Source: Ornithinibacillus californiensis (GTDB taxonomy: Bacteria > Bacillota > Bacilli > Bacillales > Amphibacillaceae). From it: DNA of 64,000 nt. Below the pieces are notes generated by a model, which saw only the letters and a list, made by a program, of their open reading frames with translations, did no database searches and was not told the origin of the DNA. The stretch covers positions 62,001-126,000 of the forward strand of contig NZ_LDUE01000063.1 of NCBI RefSeq assembly GCF_001038485.1, written 5' to 3'. Of this stretch, positions 34,264-43,755 are shown in pieces (the stretch's first letter is position 1; each line of letters begins with the position of its first letter). The position numbers and the translations under genes are program-made.

Positions 34264-34788
34264 TTGGAGGATTATGCCAAACAGCAATTGGAGGAGTGGT
34301 ATCACCTTTATAGTGTAGATGTTTTTCGATTTATCTTTATCTTGATTGGTGATCGAGAAAAGGCAAAAGATCTCACACACGATACATTTCTAAAAGCATT
34401 TCAAAGTGTTCATTCTTTTCAACATAAAACGAGTGATAAGAATTGGTTATATAAAATTGCACGGAATACGACCATCGATGAAATGAAGAGAAAGAAACCC
34501 TTTTACTATGCGGTGGAGAATTTGTTTTCTCTAACAGATAACCGTCCAAATCCGGAAGAAATGGTTGCACTAGGGGAGAGAGAAGAGCAACTTTATCTAT
34601 CCCTTCGCAAAATTAAGCGTCCATATCAGGAAGTAATCGTTTTTCGTAAAATTAAGCAATTATCTATTAAAGAAACAGCTGAAATCCTTGGGTGGAGAGA
34701 AAATAAAGTGAAAGTTTATTTACATCGCGGGTTAGAAGACCTAAAAAAACAAATGGTAAAGGAGGGGTATGTGCATGAGTCCAATTAA
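34264..34788 (+). CDS. ECF sigma factor
   Basis: A 174-residue sigma-70 factor with region 2 (REKAKDLTHDTFLKAFQSV, WLYKIARNTTIDEMKRKK) and region 4 (EVIVFRKIKQLSIKETAEI and VKVYLHRGLEDL), no region 3. The start TTG 34264 is preferred because AGAGGTG lies six bases upstream; a GTG at 34255 is in frame. The next gene overlaps it and encodes a one-helix membrane protein, the typical sigma/anti-sigma arrangement (SigM/SigX-like logic). Signal unknown. Confidence 0.85.
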   Translation: MEDYAKQQLEEWYHLYSVDVFRFIFILIGDREKAKDLTHDTFLKAFQSVHSFQHKTSDKNWLYKIARNTTIDEMKRKKPFYYAVENLFSLTDNRPNPEEMVALGEREEQLYLSLRKIKRPYQEVIVFRKIKQLSIKETAEILGWRENKVKVYLHRGLEDLKKQMVKEGYVHESN

Positions 34789-35692
34789 TAAAAATGAAGA
34801 GCTCGATAATACTTTCAATCATCTTAATACATTGGACCTAACCGAATCAGAACGTAATGAGATTTATTCAAGATTGATGAAGAGTGTGGATAAAACCAAA
34901 AAGAAACAGACTTTTTCTCGTTTGATAACATACCCTGTTATAACGACTGTACTATTTATAGCATTTGTTTTTGTCGGTGGATTTTTCTTATTAAATGAAG
35001 GAAACTTTTCTAACCAGGTGATGGGTGATGATTCAAAGCAAATTAGCCAAATTTTACAGGACCCAGTAGTACGTGAAAATTTATTTGGGGATGAATCTGC
35101 TGTTAAAGAGATACAATATATTGGTAGTAACATCTACCGGGTAAGTAATGAAAGTAATCAATTTTTGATAGAATCAAAGAGTAAGGGATCTCTCGAAGTA
35201 TATGAATTTAAAGAGAGTTTAAGGGGAACTTTTGTATATGAGGATGAACCTTATTTGAAACACCTGTTTGCTGGTGAATTAGAAAAAAATGAAAAGTATA
35301 ATGAAGATTATCCTTTTTCTTATAAGATGCCAACCTATTTGCCGTTTGAATATGAGCAAGTTTTAATTTTTGAAATGGAAAAGGGAACTGAGATAGTTCA
35401 TAATTGGTATTTTGATCTAGCATTTTATGGGTCTAAAGGAGAAGAACATCTAGTTGTTACCCTTGATGATATAGGGGATTCGGAAGTTCATATAGCGGGT
35501 GAAAATCGAAAAGAAGTGAAACTTAGTAATGGAACGCAAGCTATTTATATGTTTAATGGTAGTTCTCAAACATTGGCTTGGGTAGAGGGACAGTTAATTT
35601 ACTCAATATCCGCTCAGGCTGCTAATGGAGTAGAACGGTATCCTGTTGATGAATTAATAAAAGTTGCTAATTCTTTTGAGCGGTATAAGTAG
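34775..35692 (+). CDS. Probable membrane anti-sigma factor
   Basis: A 305-residue protein that overlaps the sigma gene by 14 bases. The cytoplasmic N-terminus of ~50 residues is charged, one membrane helix follows (about 51-73), then a ~230-residue extracytoplasmic domain. Position, overlap and topology point to an anti-sigma factor; there is no zinc HxxxCxxC motif. The start ATG 34775 has GGAGG at 34761-34765. Confidence 0.65.
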   Translation: MSPINKNEELDNTFNHLNTLDLTESERNEIYSRLMKSVDKTKKKQTFSRLITYPVITTVLFIAFVFVGGFFLLNEGNFSNQVMGDDSKQISQILQDPVVRENLFGDESAVKEIQYIGSNIYRVSNESNQFLIESKSKGSLEVYEFKESLRGTFVYEDEPYLKHLFAGELEKNEKYNEDYPFSYKMPTYLPFEYEQVLIFEMEKGTEIVHNWYFDLAFYGSKGEEHLVVTLDDIGDSEVHIAGENRKEVKLSNGTQAIYMFNGSSQTLAWVEGQLIYSISAQAANGVERYPVDELIKVANSFERYK

Positions 35693-35714
35693 TTATAAAG
35701 GAGTATGCATATAG

Positions 35715-36845
35715 ATGAGAATTGTGGTTGCACCAGATTCGTATAAAGGAAGTATCTCTTCTATAGAAGCATGTAATATCATGCGCGATGGAATTAACTC
35801 GATTTTTCCAGAAGCAAAGGTTACGTTAAAACCGATGGCTGATGGTGGAGAAGGGACATTAGATTCACTTGTCAATGCTACAAATGGTAAAAAGATTCCC
35901 ATAACGTGCACTGGTCCACTGGGGAAAAGCATGCATACTGAATATGGATTGATTAACGGAAATACTGCAGTTATCGAATGTGCAGCCATAGCTGGCCTTA
36001 CTCAGGTACCGGTGGAACTACGAAATCCTGATAATACCACTTCTTACGGGCTTGGAGAAGCTATTACGGATGCATTGGATAGAGAGTGCACTGAAATAAT
36101 CATAGGACTTGGCGGTAGTGCAGTAAATGATGCTGGACTTGGGTTGTTAGTAGCTTTAGGAATGAAGGCTTTAAACGAATCTGGTGACATAATTGGATAC
36201 TTTGGCCGGAATCTACAAGAAATATCGTCTGTAGATACTTCAAGACTAGATTCAAGGTTGAGTAGCGTTTCCATAAAAGTGGCCTGTGATGTAGACAACC
36301 CACTCTGTGGTAAACGTGGTGCAACATATGTTTACGGACCTCAAAAGGGGGCAACGGATGATCGACTTGAACCATATGATCAGGCTATTAAAAAGTATGC
36401 TAATTTAATTGAAGAGAAAGTTGGAGGTTCTTATAAGGAACTGCCTGGCGCAGGTGCAGCGGGTGGCCTTGGCTTTGCCCTATTGGCACTAGGTGCAGAA
36501 ATAGTACCAGGTGCTAGGTTTATAGCCGATGTGATGAATGTTGAAGGTGCAATAAGTGATGCTGATCTAGTTTTCACAGGTGAAGGGCAAAGTGATGAAC
36601 AGACTTTATACGGAAAAGCACCGGGATATGTTGCTTCGCTCGCGAATAAATATAACGTGCCGGTTATATTGTTATCAGGAGGACTTTCTGGTGATTTAAA
36701 AGAGCTAGGAAGGCAATTTACTGCCTGTTTTTCAATAACAAATAGGCCACTTTCGCTTGAGGAATCTATAGAACGTTCAAAGGAACTTTTATATGAACAG
36801 ACTAGACAAATCTTGAAATTAATTACTTCAGTAAGAAGTTTGTAA
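35715..36845 (+). CDS. glxK: Glycerate kinase
   Basis: A 376-residue glycerate kinase family protein (PF02595 type) that phosphorylates D-glycerate. Family blocks: VVAPDSYKGSISS at the N-terminus, MADGGEGT, IIGLGGSAVNDAGLG, GAAGGLGFAL, DLVFTGEGQSDEQTLYGKAP. Length is normal. Start ATG after AAAGGAG, 22 bp behind the anti-sigma gene, so it could be read from the same transcript. Confidence 0.9.
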   Translation: MRIVVAPDSYKGSISSIEACNIMRDGINSIFPEAKVTLKPMADGGEGTLDSLVNATNGKKIPITCTGPLGKSMHTEYGLINGNTAVIECAAIAGLTQVPVELRNPDNTTSYGLGEAITDALDRECTEIIIGLGGSAVNDAGLGLLVALGMKALNESGDIIGYFGRNLQEISSVDTSRLDSRLSSVSIKVACDVDNPLCGKRGATYVYGPQKGATDDRLEPYDQAIKKYANLIEEKVGGSYKELPGAGAAGGLGFALLALGAEIVPGARFIADVMNVEGAISDADLVFTGEGQSDEQTLYGKAPGYVASLANKYNVPVILLSGGLSGDLKELGRQFTACFSITNRPLSLEESIERSKELLYEQTRQILKLITSVRSL

Positions 36846-37051
36846 AGCTCCTATTGGCTCTTTTTGATCAATTGAGATTTAATTTCAGTAAATTTATTCT
36901 GAGTTTGAAACTCTACTATTAGTGTTCTGTAGAAGTCGAATTCAAGTAATAATTACGTATAGTTCTTTTTGTTTAGACAATTGTTTTATAAGAATATAAA
37001 TTTTGTATACTTGTTTGTAGGAACGTTAATCAAACATTAATCATAAACCCC

Positions 37052-37082
37052 TTGTATCTACCGTAACGTAATGTTTTATAAT
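37052..37082 (+). promoter_or_regulatory. MerR-type promoter with 19-base spacer
   Basis: TTGTAT (37052-37057) and TATAAT (37077-37082), 19 bases apart, the long spacing that MerR-family proteins correct by twisting DNA. The dyad inside (TAC...GTA) is weak. Confidence 0.55.
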
Positions 37083-37116
37083 AAAAGAAAGAAACCACAG
37101 AACAGGGGGAAATGCG

Positions 37117-37875
37117 TTGTATTCAATAGGAAAACTAGCAGAGCTGAGTAATGTTACAGTTCGAACGCTAAGATACTATGATGAAATTGGTTTACTGAGT
37201 CCAACTGCGTTAAGTGATGGAGGACATCGTTACTATGAATCTTCTGAGATTGAAAAACTACAAAACATCCTCTTCCTAAAGGAAATGGGATTCAATCTAA
37301 ACGAAATTCAAAAAATTTTAGCCAACCATATAAAATCCTCTAAGGAATTACTTCAACTCCGTTTAGAAATACTCAACGATGAACAACTTCGATTGAAACA
37401 ACAAGAACAAAAAATAAAGGCTATATTGGATATCATGGAAATGGAAGGAACAACTGATTGGCAAGCAATATTTGAGTCTACTAATTTTATCAAAAACAAT
37501 AATTCAAACAAGCTGAAACATTACTTTACAAAAGATGAATTATATATTCTAGACCAACTTCCGAAGTTTGGTAGTGACGATGTGATAGCTCAAAAATGGG
37601 TTGAACTAATTAAAGATATTAAGGCAAATATTAACGTGGAAGCTTCTTCTCAAATTGCACAAGACTTAGCGAAGAGATGGTTGAATCTAGTTTATATTAT
37701 GTACAAGGGTGATTGGAAACTTGCACAGAAGGTATGGAATATAAAATGGGAAAAAAATGAGGATATGGGTGCTTATAAATTTGAACCAGAAATTATTGAC
37801 TTTATGAGAAAAGCACAGTCATACTACTTCCAAGAGAATATGGATAGCATTAAGCAGGTGATTCCAATTGAATAG
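37117..37875 (+). CDS. MerR family regulator with TipAS domain
   Basis: A 252-residue regulator. The N-terminus has a MerR winged helix (YSIGKLAELSNVTVRTLRYY, then GLLSPTALSDGGHRYY), a coiled coil (~80-115), and a C-terminal all-helical TipAS-like domain (about 130-250), which in relatives binds thiopeptide antibiotics. TTG start. The next gene overlaps its end and encodes a membrane protein, so the two are probably co-regulated. Confidence 0.85.
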   Translation: MYSIGKLAELSNVTVRTLRYYDEIGLLSPTALSDGGHRYYESSEIEKLQNILFLKEMGFNLNEIQKILANHIKSSKELLQLRLEILNDEQLRLKQQEQKIKAILDIMEMEGTTDWQAIFESTNFIKNNNSNKLKHYFTKDELYILDQLPKFGSDDVIAQKWVELIKDIKANINVEASSQIAQDLAKRWLNLVYIMYKGDWKLAQKVWNIKWEKNEDMGAYKFEPEIIDFMRKAQSYYFQENMDSIKQVIPIE

Positions 37876-38497
37876 AAAGCTAGTGATATTAGATATCCTA
37901 TGTTATGCAGTAATTCCTTACGTGATATGGACGAACGGAAGAGAACTACTTGGAGATTATTGGGCTATTATTCTATCAACAGTTCCAGGATTTATCTACA
38001 CGATTTACCGATTTGTTAATGAGAGACAGTTTAATATATTAGGCTTATTCATTATCAGCTCTCTACTTCTGGAAACAACAGTTAATCTACTATCTTCAAC
38101 AGCGGAATCTATGTTATGGAACCAAGTTTATTTAGGATTTGGATTTGGCGTATTGTATATACTTTCCATGGCTATTAAAAGACCACTAGCATTATATTTT
38201 GCTGTCGATTATGCGTATTTAATGGGATATGCGAGAAAAGATAGTATAGCATTATATAATAGAAAGGAACTCTTCTCTAGTTTTCAATGGCTTACTCTAT
38301 TATTCGTAATACGTATTTTATTTCAGAACACGTTTAAAGCATGGTTATTAAGTACTTATGGTGCTGATGCATATGGACAAATGCTTATCTATTTAAAAAT
38401 TAGTAGTTGGATTTTTGCTGGGTTAATTATGATAGGTTTTATGATAATTAGCGTTAAGATTAATAAGTTAGTGGAACAATTATATGGTGCAGCATAG
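37868..38497 (+). CDS. VC0807-like membrane protein
   Basis: A 209-residue protein with six hydrophobic segments. It fits the VC0807 family (RFVNERQFNILGLFIISS, IKRPLALYFAVDYAYL), which is uncharacterised and often sits beside TipAS-type MerR genes. TTG start at 37868 overlaps the regulator's stop by eight bases. Possible role in resistance to the ligand sensed by the regulator (inference). Confidence 0.7.
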   Translation: MNRKLVILDILCYAVIPYVIWTNGRELLGDYWAIILSTVPGFIYTIYRFVNERQFNILGLFIISSLLLETTVNLLSSTAESMLWNQVYLGFGFGVLYILSMAIKRPLALYFAVDYAYLMGYARKDSIALYNRKELFSSFQWLTLLFVIRILFQNTFKAWLLSTYGADAYGQMLIYLKISSWIFAGLIMIGFMIISVKINKLVEQLYGAA

Positions 38498-38524
38498 GGT
38501 AAGGATGCTTCCTTATCCTTTTTT
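38498..38524 (+). terminator. Terminator
   Basis: GGGTAAGGA and TCCTTATCC arms with TTTTTT after. Confidence 0.75.
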
Positions 38525-38548
38525 CTGTCATCATTTTTATTTTTGACA

Positions 38549-38577
38549 TTGTATTCGTCACCCTTTTAGTGTATAAA
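38549..38577 (+). promoter_or_regulatory. Promoter of the MFS gene
   Basis: TTGTAT (38549-38554), 17 bases, TATAAA (38572-38577), 38 bases ahead of the GTG start. Confidence 0.5.
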
Positions 38578-38615
38578 TTACTTAGTTAGAAATAAATGGA
38601 AATGGGCGTGACTTC

Positions 38616-39857
38616 GTGGGAAAAACGAATACAACGATGGATCAATGGAAACGTAATAGCATACTTTTTCTTGGTAGCCAATCCGTTTCCCTTTTTGGTT
38701 CTTCTTTAGTACAATACGCCATTATGTGGTATGTGGTTTTAGAAACGCAATCCGGCAGCATGATGACAATTTACATTTTATGTGGATTTATTCCAACTTT
38801 TATATTGTCCCCATTTGCTGGGGTTTGGGCAGATCGCTATGACCGAAAGAAATTAATTATTATTTCGGATGCTTGTATTGCGTTTGTAACATTGATTTTA
38901 GCTATCCTTTTCATGATAGGGTATGAATCATTATGGCTAATGTTTTTAATTGCAGCTGTGCGTGCTCTAGGTACCGGGATACAGACTCCTGCAGTTGGAG
39001 CAATTATACCTCAGTTTGTACCGGAGGATAAGCTTGTAAAAGTTAATGGTGCTAATGGCAGTATTCAAGCACTTGTAATGCTATTGGCACCGATGGCGAG
39101 TGGTGCGTTATTGGGGCTAGCTTCCATAGAGATAATCTTTTTTATTGATGTAGTAACTGCTGCTATTGCAATTGTAATTTTATTGACATTTCTTCATATA
39201 CCCAAACATGAGAAGGCAGTAACCGAAGAGCCTGTAACATATCTAGAGGATTTAAAGAAAGGGTACCTCTATATTAAAAATCATTCTTTCTTAAAGAAGT
39301 TCTTTCTTTTCTTTGCCTTGTTCTTTATCTTGGCTGCAGCACCCTCTTTCTTAACTCCACTACAAGTAACGCGTAGTTTTGGTGATGATGTTTGGCGATT
39401 AACAGCTATTGAAGTTGCTTTCTCAATAGGCATGATGATTGGTGGAGTTGTGATTGCTTCATGGGGAGGGTTTAAGAATAAAATCCATACGATGACATTA
39501 GCTAGTTTTATGTTTGCTTTTTTAACGATTGGTTTAGGTGTCATACCTAGCTTTAGTATTTACTTATTGCTTATGGGAATTACTGGTGTAACGATGCCTC
39601 TATTTAGCACCCCATCGACAACGCTTTTGCAAGAAAAGGTGGAACCCGATTATCTTGGTAGGGTGTTTGGAGTCGTAGGTATGATTTCCACCTCTATGAT
39701 GCCATTAGGGATGTTAATTTTGGGGCCAATTGCTGATGTCATAGCGATAGAATGGATATTAATCGGTACCGGAATTCTAATGTTTGCTGCAAGCTTCTTT
39801 CTAATCGGTAGCAAAGTTTTGGTAGATGCAGGAAAGCCTAAAGAGAATCAAGTATAG
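38616..39857 (+). CDS. MFS transporter, Mef-like drug exporter
   Basis: A 413-residue major facilitator protein with 12 hydrophobic segments. The loop 2-3 motif ADRYDRKKLII (about 72-82) and the overall pattern match the macrolide-efflux (MefA/MefE-like) subgroup. GTG start at 38616; an ATG seven codons in is an alternative. It is followed by a MerR-TipAS gene with a classical MerR operator, which may respond to the same drugs. Confidence 0.85.
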   Translation: MGKTNTTMDQWKRNSILFLGSQSVSLFGSSLVQYAIMWYVVLETQSGSMMTIYILCGFIPTFILSPFAGVWADRYDRKKLIIISDACIAFVTLILAILFMIGYESLWLMFLIAAVRALGTGIQTPAVGAIIPQFVPEDKLVKVNGANGSIQALVMLLAPMASGALLGLASIEIIFFIDVVTAAIAIVILLTFLHIPKHEKAVTEEPVTYLEDLKKGYLYIKNHSFLKKFFLFFALFFILAAAPSFLTPLQVTRSFGDDVWRLTAIEVAFSIGMMIGGVVIASWGGFKNKIHTMTLASFMFAFLTIGLGVIPSFSIYLLLMGITGVTMPLFSTPSTTLLQEKVEPDYLGRVFGVVGMISTSMMPLGMLILGPIADVIAIEWILIGTGILMFAASFFLIGSKVLVDAGKPKENQV

Positions 39858-39867
39858 TTATTAATGA

Positions 39868-39908
39868 GTTTGAAGTGCTTTTTATAAAATACTTCAAACT
39901 TTTTATTT
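39868..39908 (+). terminator. Terminator after the MFS gene
   Basis: AGTTTGAAGT and ACTTCAAACT, 10-bp perfect stem with TTTTTATTTT after. Confidence 0.85.
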
Positions 39909-39913
39909 TACCC

Positions 39914-39944
39914 TTGACCTTTACGTTGCGTAAAGGTTTATGAT
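39914..39944 (+). promoter_or_regulatory. MerR operator-promoter, 19-base spacer
   Basis: TTGACC (39914-39919) and TATGAT (39939-39944) spaced 19 bases. The spacer carries the perfect dyad CCTTTACG-TTG-CGTAAAGG (39918-39936), the classical MerR-family autoregulated site. Confidence 0.85.
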
Positions 39945-39967
39945 GGAGTTGTCAGGAGGGGAATAGT

Positions 39968-40729
39968 ATGGAATATACCGTTAACAAGCTCGCTCGTATA
40001 AGCGGAGTAAGCGGCCGCACGCTTCGTTATTACGATCAAATTGGACTGTTAAAGCCGGCAAGAATTAATTCATCTGGTTATCGTATATACGGCCAAAAAG
40101 AGGTAGACCTCTTACAACAGATATTATTCTACAGAGAGCTAGAGGTTAGCCTAGAAGATATTATGGAATTAATCCATCAACCAGGCTTTAATCAAAAGGA
40201 AGCACTAGAAAATCATTATGAACAATTAAAGCAAAAACGGGCCCGTCTTGACACTATTATGGCAACCGTTGAGAAGACGATTGCTAGTATTGAAGGAGGA
40301 GTATCTATGGAAGATAATGAAAAATTTGAAGGATTTAAAGAAAAACTTATTGAAGATAACGAGAAGAAATATGGAAAGGAAATCCGTGAAAAATATGGTG
40401 AGGAAACCATAAACGAAAGTAATGCTAAATTAAGAGGAATGTCCCAAGAAGATTATGATGCGATGACATTACTTGGGGATGAGATTATGATGTTACTGGA
40501 AAAAGCGTACGAAACAGGTGACCCTGGATCAGAGGAATCCCAAAAGCTTGCAGCAAAACATAAAGAGTGGCTAATGTATTCGTGGCCAAATTATTCCAAG
40601 GAAGCACATGCTGGGCTTGCGGAAATGTATGTTGCTGATGAACGATTTACTGCCTATTATGACAAAGTTGTTAAGGGCGGGACAAAGTTCTTGCGAGATG
40701 CGATTATCATTTATTTAGGTATGGAGTAA
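39968..40729 (+). CDS. MerR family regulator with TipAS domain
   Basis: A 253-residue regulator: MerR helix-turn-helix (YTVNKLARISGVSGRTLRYY), wing (GYRIYGQKEVDLLQQI), coiled coil, then a C-terminal TipAS domain (about 110-253, with KHKEWLMYSWPNYSKEAH and the FTAYYDKV block). This TipAS part is more typical than that of the paralogue at 37,117. Probably activates its own promoter when a drug binds. Ribosome site AGGAGGGG. Confidence 0.9.
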   Translation: MEYTVNKLARISGVSGRTLRYYDQIGLLKPARINSSGYRIYGQKEVDLLQQILFYRELEVSLEDIMELIHQPGFNQKEALENHYEQLKQKRARLDTIMATVEKTIASIEGGVSMEDNEKFEGFKEKLIEDNEKKYGKEIREKYGEETINESNAKLRGMSQEDYDAMTLLGDEIMMLLEKAYETGDPGSEESQKLAAKHKEWLMYSWPNYSKEAHAGLAEMYVADERFTAYYDKVVKGGTKFLRDAIIIYLGME

Positions 40730-40732
40730 AAT

Positions 40733-40768
40733 AAAGCCATGCATGTTATTACGTGCATGGCTTTATTT
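40733..40768. terminator. Bidirectional terminator
   Basis: AAAGCCATGCA and TGCATGGCTTT arms between convergent genes, TATTTG after. Confidence 0.75.
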
Positions 40769-40776
40769 GATTTGAA

Positions 40777-41565
40777 TTAATCTAGATCCATCGTTCCTTT
40801 TACTCTGGATAAGTGCTCTGCATATTTTAGAAAAAGAAAACTAATTACAAAATAACATATTCCTAAGATGAATTCAGCACTCAATAAAGGTATAACATTA
40901 GAATAATTTCCTTCATTTAATAGTTGTTTTGTTAGCTCTACTCCTTTTGTCAATGGAACAAAATCAGCAAAAGATAATAGCCAATCAGGCATGATGTTTT
41001 GCGGATAATTGGCTCCACTTAGGAGTAATAAGCTACTTGCCAACAAATTAGCTAGTAGGTGCATGGATGGGGTCCATAGGGAGAAACATCCAATGATTAA
41101 CCCTAGACCACAAGCAGCAAAAATGGATACCATCCAAACAGTCATAAGTGGAAGGATTGCTTCCAAAGGAATTGTGATTTGAAAGATTACCATTCCAAAG
41201 ATTAAACCTAATACAGAGGTAAAGAGTCCGTTCAGAACATGTGCAAGCGATCTGGAAAGAAACAATCCTATCTTATTGACAGGAGTAGCCATAACAAGCT
41301 GAAGTGTTCCCATTCTTCGATCGGAAGTAATGATAGACATTATACCGAATACAGAATTTAAGACACATAGAATTAATGCGTTAGCACCTATGTATCCTAC
41401 TAGGTCATCGCCATCATAGACATAATTTACTAGTACGGCAAAGAATAATATTTGGCTGATGGGATTCATGACCATTACTAGAATATAAACCTTAGGATCT
41501 AGCCAACCAAATAATGCCTTGTATGATAAAAAACTATGTCGAGCAAAGCGTAGTATACCTTCCAC
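40777..41565 (-). CDS. ABC-2 permease, second subunit
   Basis: A 262-residue membrane protein with six hydrophobic segments, DrrB/ABC-2 type. The GTG start at 41565 directly follows the TAA of the upstream permease, so translation is coupled. With the ATPase and the other permease it forms a heterodimeric exporter. Substrate unknown. Confidence 0.85.
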   Translation of the reverse strand: MEGILRFARHSFLSYKALFGWLDPKVYILVMVMNPISQILFFAVLVNYVYDGDDLVGYIGANALILCVLNSVFGIMSIITSDRRMGTLQLVMATPVNKIGLFLSRSLAHVLNGLFTSVLGLIFGMVIFQITIPLEAILPLMTVWMVSIFAACGLGLIIGCFSLWTPSMHLLANLLASSLLLLSGANYPQNIMPDWLLSFADFVPLTKGVELTKQLLNEGNYSNVIPLLSAEFILGICYFVISFLFLKYAEHLSRVKGTMDLD

Positions 41566-42342
41566 TTAATACACCCCCAATTTCCCAGAAATTCTTGCCT
41601 TTCTTTCTACTGCACGATAACAGGAATAGCCCAATGCTACATAAATCATAGTTGTAATAAGGAGTCCAGTTAAAGGGATTTTGATGCTTTCAAAAGTAGA
41701 ATTTTCTACTGTAACTACACGCAACAGCTCAATAGCCCATGTTGGGGGCAGAGCATAAGAAAGTGGCTGTACCCAGAGAGGTAGAATTGTAACTGGGAAC
41801 ATAAATCCACAGATTAAATAGATCGGATATTCAATAAAATTCATTAGTGCCTCGGCTTGCCTGGAAAGAGTGAAAGCAAGAGAGAGGAAGAATGAAAAAA
41901 CAATTAAAGCAAACAAAACTAATATTATAGCGCTGACGAAGGCAAAGGGATTTGGAATCGTAATCTCAACTTGAAAAATTATCATTAGATACACAAACGA
42001 GATGACCATAGATAGGAATCCCCAGACAGTGTTACCTATAATCTTTCCAATTAGTATAACTACAAATGGAACAGGGGCAACAAAGATGATTTCAAGTGTT
42101 CCATAAAATCGTTCTCGATTAATATCGCTAGCTGATGAAAATACGATGGAAGACCATAATGCCATGAAACCTGAACCAAGAATCACATAATGGAATATCT
42201 CCTCTGGTGAAGCGGAACTATAGATGAAAATAGCAATCGTTGCTAGAAAAAGTGGTGACAGCCAAATAATAAATTGAAACATTGGTCGTGCCATGGACAA
42301 GCCCATATGCACCCGAATGGTCTGAAACAATGCTCTCATCAT
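41566..42342 (-). CDS. ABC-2 permease, first subunit
   Basis: A 258-residue ABC-2 permease with six membrane segments (GTLEIIFVAPVPFVV after helix 2; the conserved MFPVTILPLW near helix 5). Its ATGATG start overlaps the ATPase stop (ATGA), which indicates coupled translation. Confidence 0.85.
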   Translation of the reverse strand: MMRALFQTIRVHMGLSMARPMFQFIIWLSPLFLATIAIFIYSSASPEEIFHYVILGSGFMALWSSIVFSSASDINRERFYGTLEIIFVAPVPFVVILIGKIIGNTVWGFLSMVISFVYLMIIFQVEITIPNPFAFVSAIILVLFALIVFSFFLSLAFTLSRQAEALMNFIEYPIYLICGFMFPVTILPLWVQPLSYALPPTWAIELLRVVTVENSTFESIKIPLTGLLITTMIYVALGYSCYRAVERKARISGKLGVY

Positions 42343-43319
42343 AAAACTTTTCCTCCTATTAATTGTACATATACATCCTCGAGTGATGGCTTCGTAATCG
42401 TTAAATCCTGAATAACGAATCCCGGCATCGTATCATAAATAAGTGGGACAATGGATTGTGGACTACGTGTATGTAATTTGATAGTAGTTAGATAATCTTG
42501 TTTCGAAGATTGGACATGTTGCACGTTTGGTAAGCGAGAGAGCTCGTTTAGCTTTTCCATATTTACTCCAATAACTGTAAAAGCAATAATGGAAACATTG
42601 TCCGTTTTTTGTTTGATATTTTCAGGACTATCAATATCCACTATTTCTCCTTTATCAATAAAAGCTATTCGATCGCAAAGCTCGTCTGCTTCGAACATAT
42701 AATGTGTCGTTAGTAATATCGTTGTCCCCTTACCATTTAGATGTTGTATTATTTCACGAAGTTTCCTTGCACTAACAGGGTCTAACCCGATGGAAGGTTC
42801 ATCTAAAAATAAGATTTCTGGATTGTTCACTAAACCTCTTGCAATTTGAAGCCGCTGTTTCATACCTTTTGAGAATGTCTCTACTCTTTGATGAGCAACA
42901 TCAGTTAAGCCAACTAATTCTAATAGATCATCGATTGTTTGTTTTTGTTCGTGTCGAGGTAGTTTATACAAGTCAGCAAAATAGGCCAAATTGTCATACG
43001 CTGAAAGTCTCCAATACAGATTTCGTTCTCCACCTAGAATAAAGTTAATGTGTGGTCTAAGTGAATTCATCTCTGTCACAGGATTGAAACCCAATATAGA
43101 GACCTTTCCAGAAGTTGGAGTAAGCATGGTTGTTAATATTTTTATCATGGTTGTTTTACCTGCTCCGTTAGGTCCAAGTAAGCCGAAAATTTCTCCCTTC
43201 TCAACAGAGAAAGTTATTCCCTTTAAGGCATCTACTTGTCTTCGCTTTTTCTTTATATAGCCAGTTTCCGTTTTATAAGTTCTTTTCACATCGGTAACGC
43301 TTATTATCGAGTCCTTCAT
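42339..43319 (-). CDS. ABC transporter ATP-binding protein (DrrA-like)
   Basis: A 326-residue ATPase: Walker A GPNGAGKTT (about 53-61), signature FSKGMKQRL, Walker B LFLDEPSIGLD, H-loop TTHYM. A C-terminal ~90-residue domain follows, as in DrrA/NodI-type exporters. ATG 43319 after GGGGTGGAG is preferred to a GTG three codons earlier. First gene of the ATPase-permease-permease operon. Confidence 0.9.
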   Translation of the reverse strand: MKDSIISVTDVKRTYKTETGYIKKKRRQVDALKGITFSVEKGEIFGLLGPNGAGKTTMIKILTTMLTPTSGKVSILGFNPVTEMNSLRPHINFILGGERNLYWRLSAYDNLAYFADLYKLPRHEQKQTIDDLLELVGLTDVAHQRVETFSKGMKQRLQIARGLVNNPEILFLDEPSIGLDPVSARKLREIIQHLNGKGTTILLTTHYMFEADELCDRIAFIDKGEIVDIDSPENIKQKTDNVSIIAFTVIGVNMEKLNELSRLPNVQHVQSSKQDYLTTIKLHTRSPQSIVPLIYDTMPGFVIQDLTITKPSLEDVYVQLIGGKVL

Positions 43320-43347
43320 TTTCTCCACCCCTTAATATTAGATATAT

Positions 43348-43359
43348 ATCTTATAAGAT
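43348..43359. promoter_or_regulatory. Palindrome upstream of the ABC operon
   Basis: ATCTTATAAGAT, a perfect 12-bp palindrome about 30 bases ahead of the ATPase start; possible operator. No regulator gene is adjacent to the operon. Confidence 0.35.
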
Positions 43360-43450
43360 GATTGTATTATAATAACTGATTATGTCAAGATTATTTTTAC
43401 ACGCATAATTAAATGTTACAAAAACCATCTTAGTACTAGGAGGTGCTTAG

Positions 43451-43591
43451 ATGGGAAAAGACCGTCAAGAGAAAAAGCTAAAGAAGAGTAGACGAGTTGA
43501 ATCGGATCGTGATGTAGGATTGCGATACAAAGGTTCAACCATTATGTCTAGTCCAGAAGAAGCAATGGAATTAAATGATGGGAAGAAGTAA
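43451..43591 (+). CDS. Small basic protein (46 aa)
   Basis: A 46-residue hydrophilic protein behind a near-perfect AGGAGGTG. The first half is Lys/Arg-rich (KDRQEKKLKKSRRVES); the second ends MSSPEEAMELNDGKK. A terminator follows five bases after the stop, so this is a real small gene with its own transcript. Family unknown; possibly a spore or nucleoid-associated peptide. Confidence 0.65.
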   Translation: MGKDRQEKKLKKSRRVESDRDVGLRYKGSTIMSSPEEAMELNDGKK

Positions 43592-43595
43592 ATGA

Positions 43596-43632
43596 GAGGA
43601 TAGTCCTTTTTAATGGACTATCCTCTTATTTC
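43596..43632 (+). terminator. Terminator of the 46-aa gene
   Basis: GAGGATAGTCC and GGACTATCCTC, 11-bp stem, then TTATTTCTTT. Confidence 0.8.
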
Positions 43633-43755
43633 TTTATCATCGTTTTCTAATCTTCTTATTATCTTTCTGTAAGGTTGGATGATTATAGTTAGGACTACCA
43701 AGGGGATTTATCGACTAAGGCGGATGATAATACTCCGAAACAGGAGGGTGACAAA

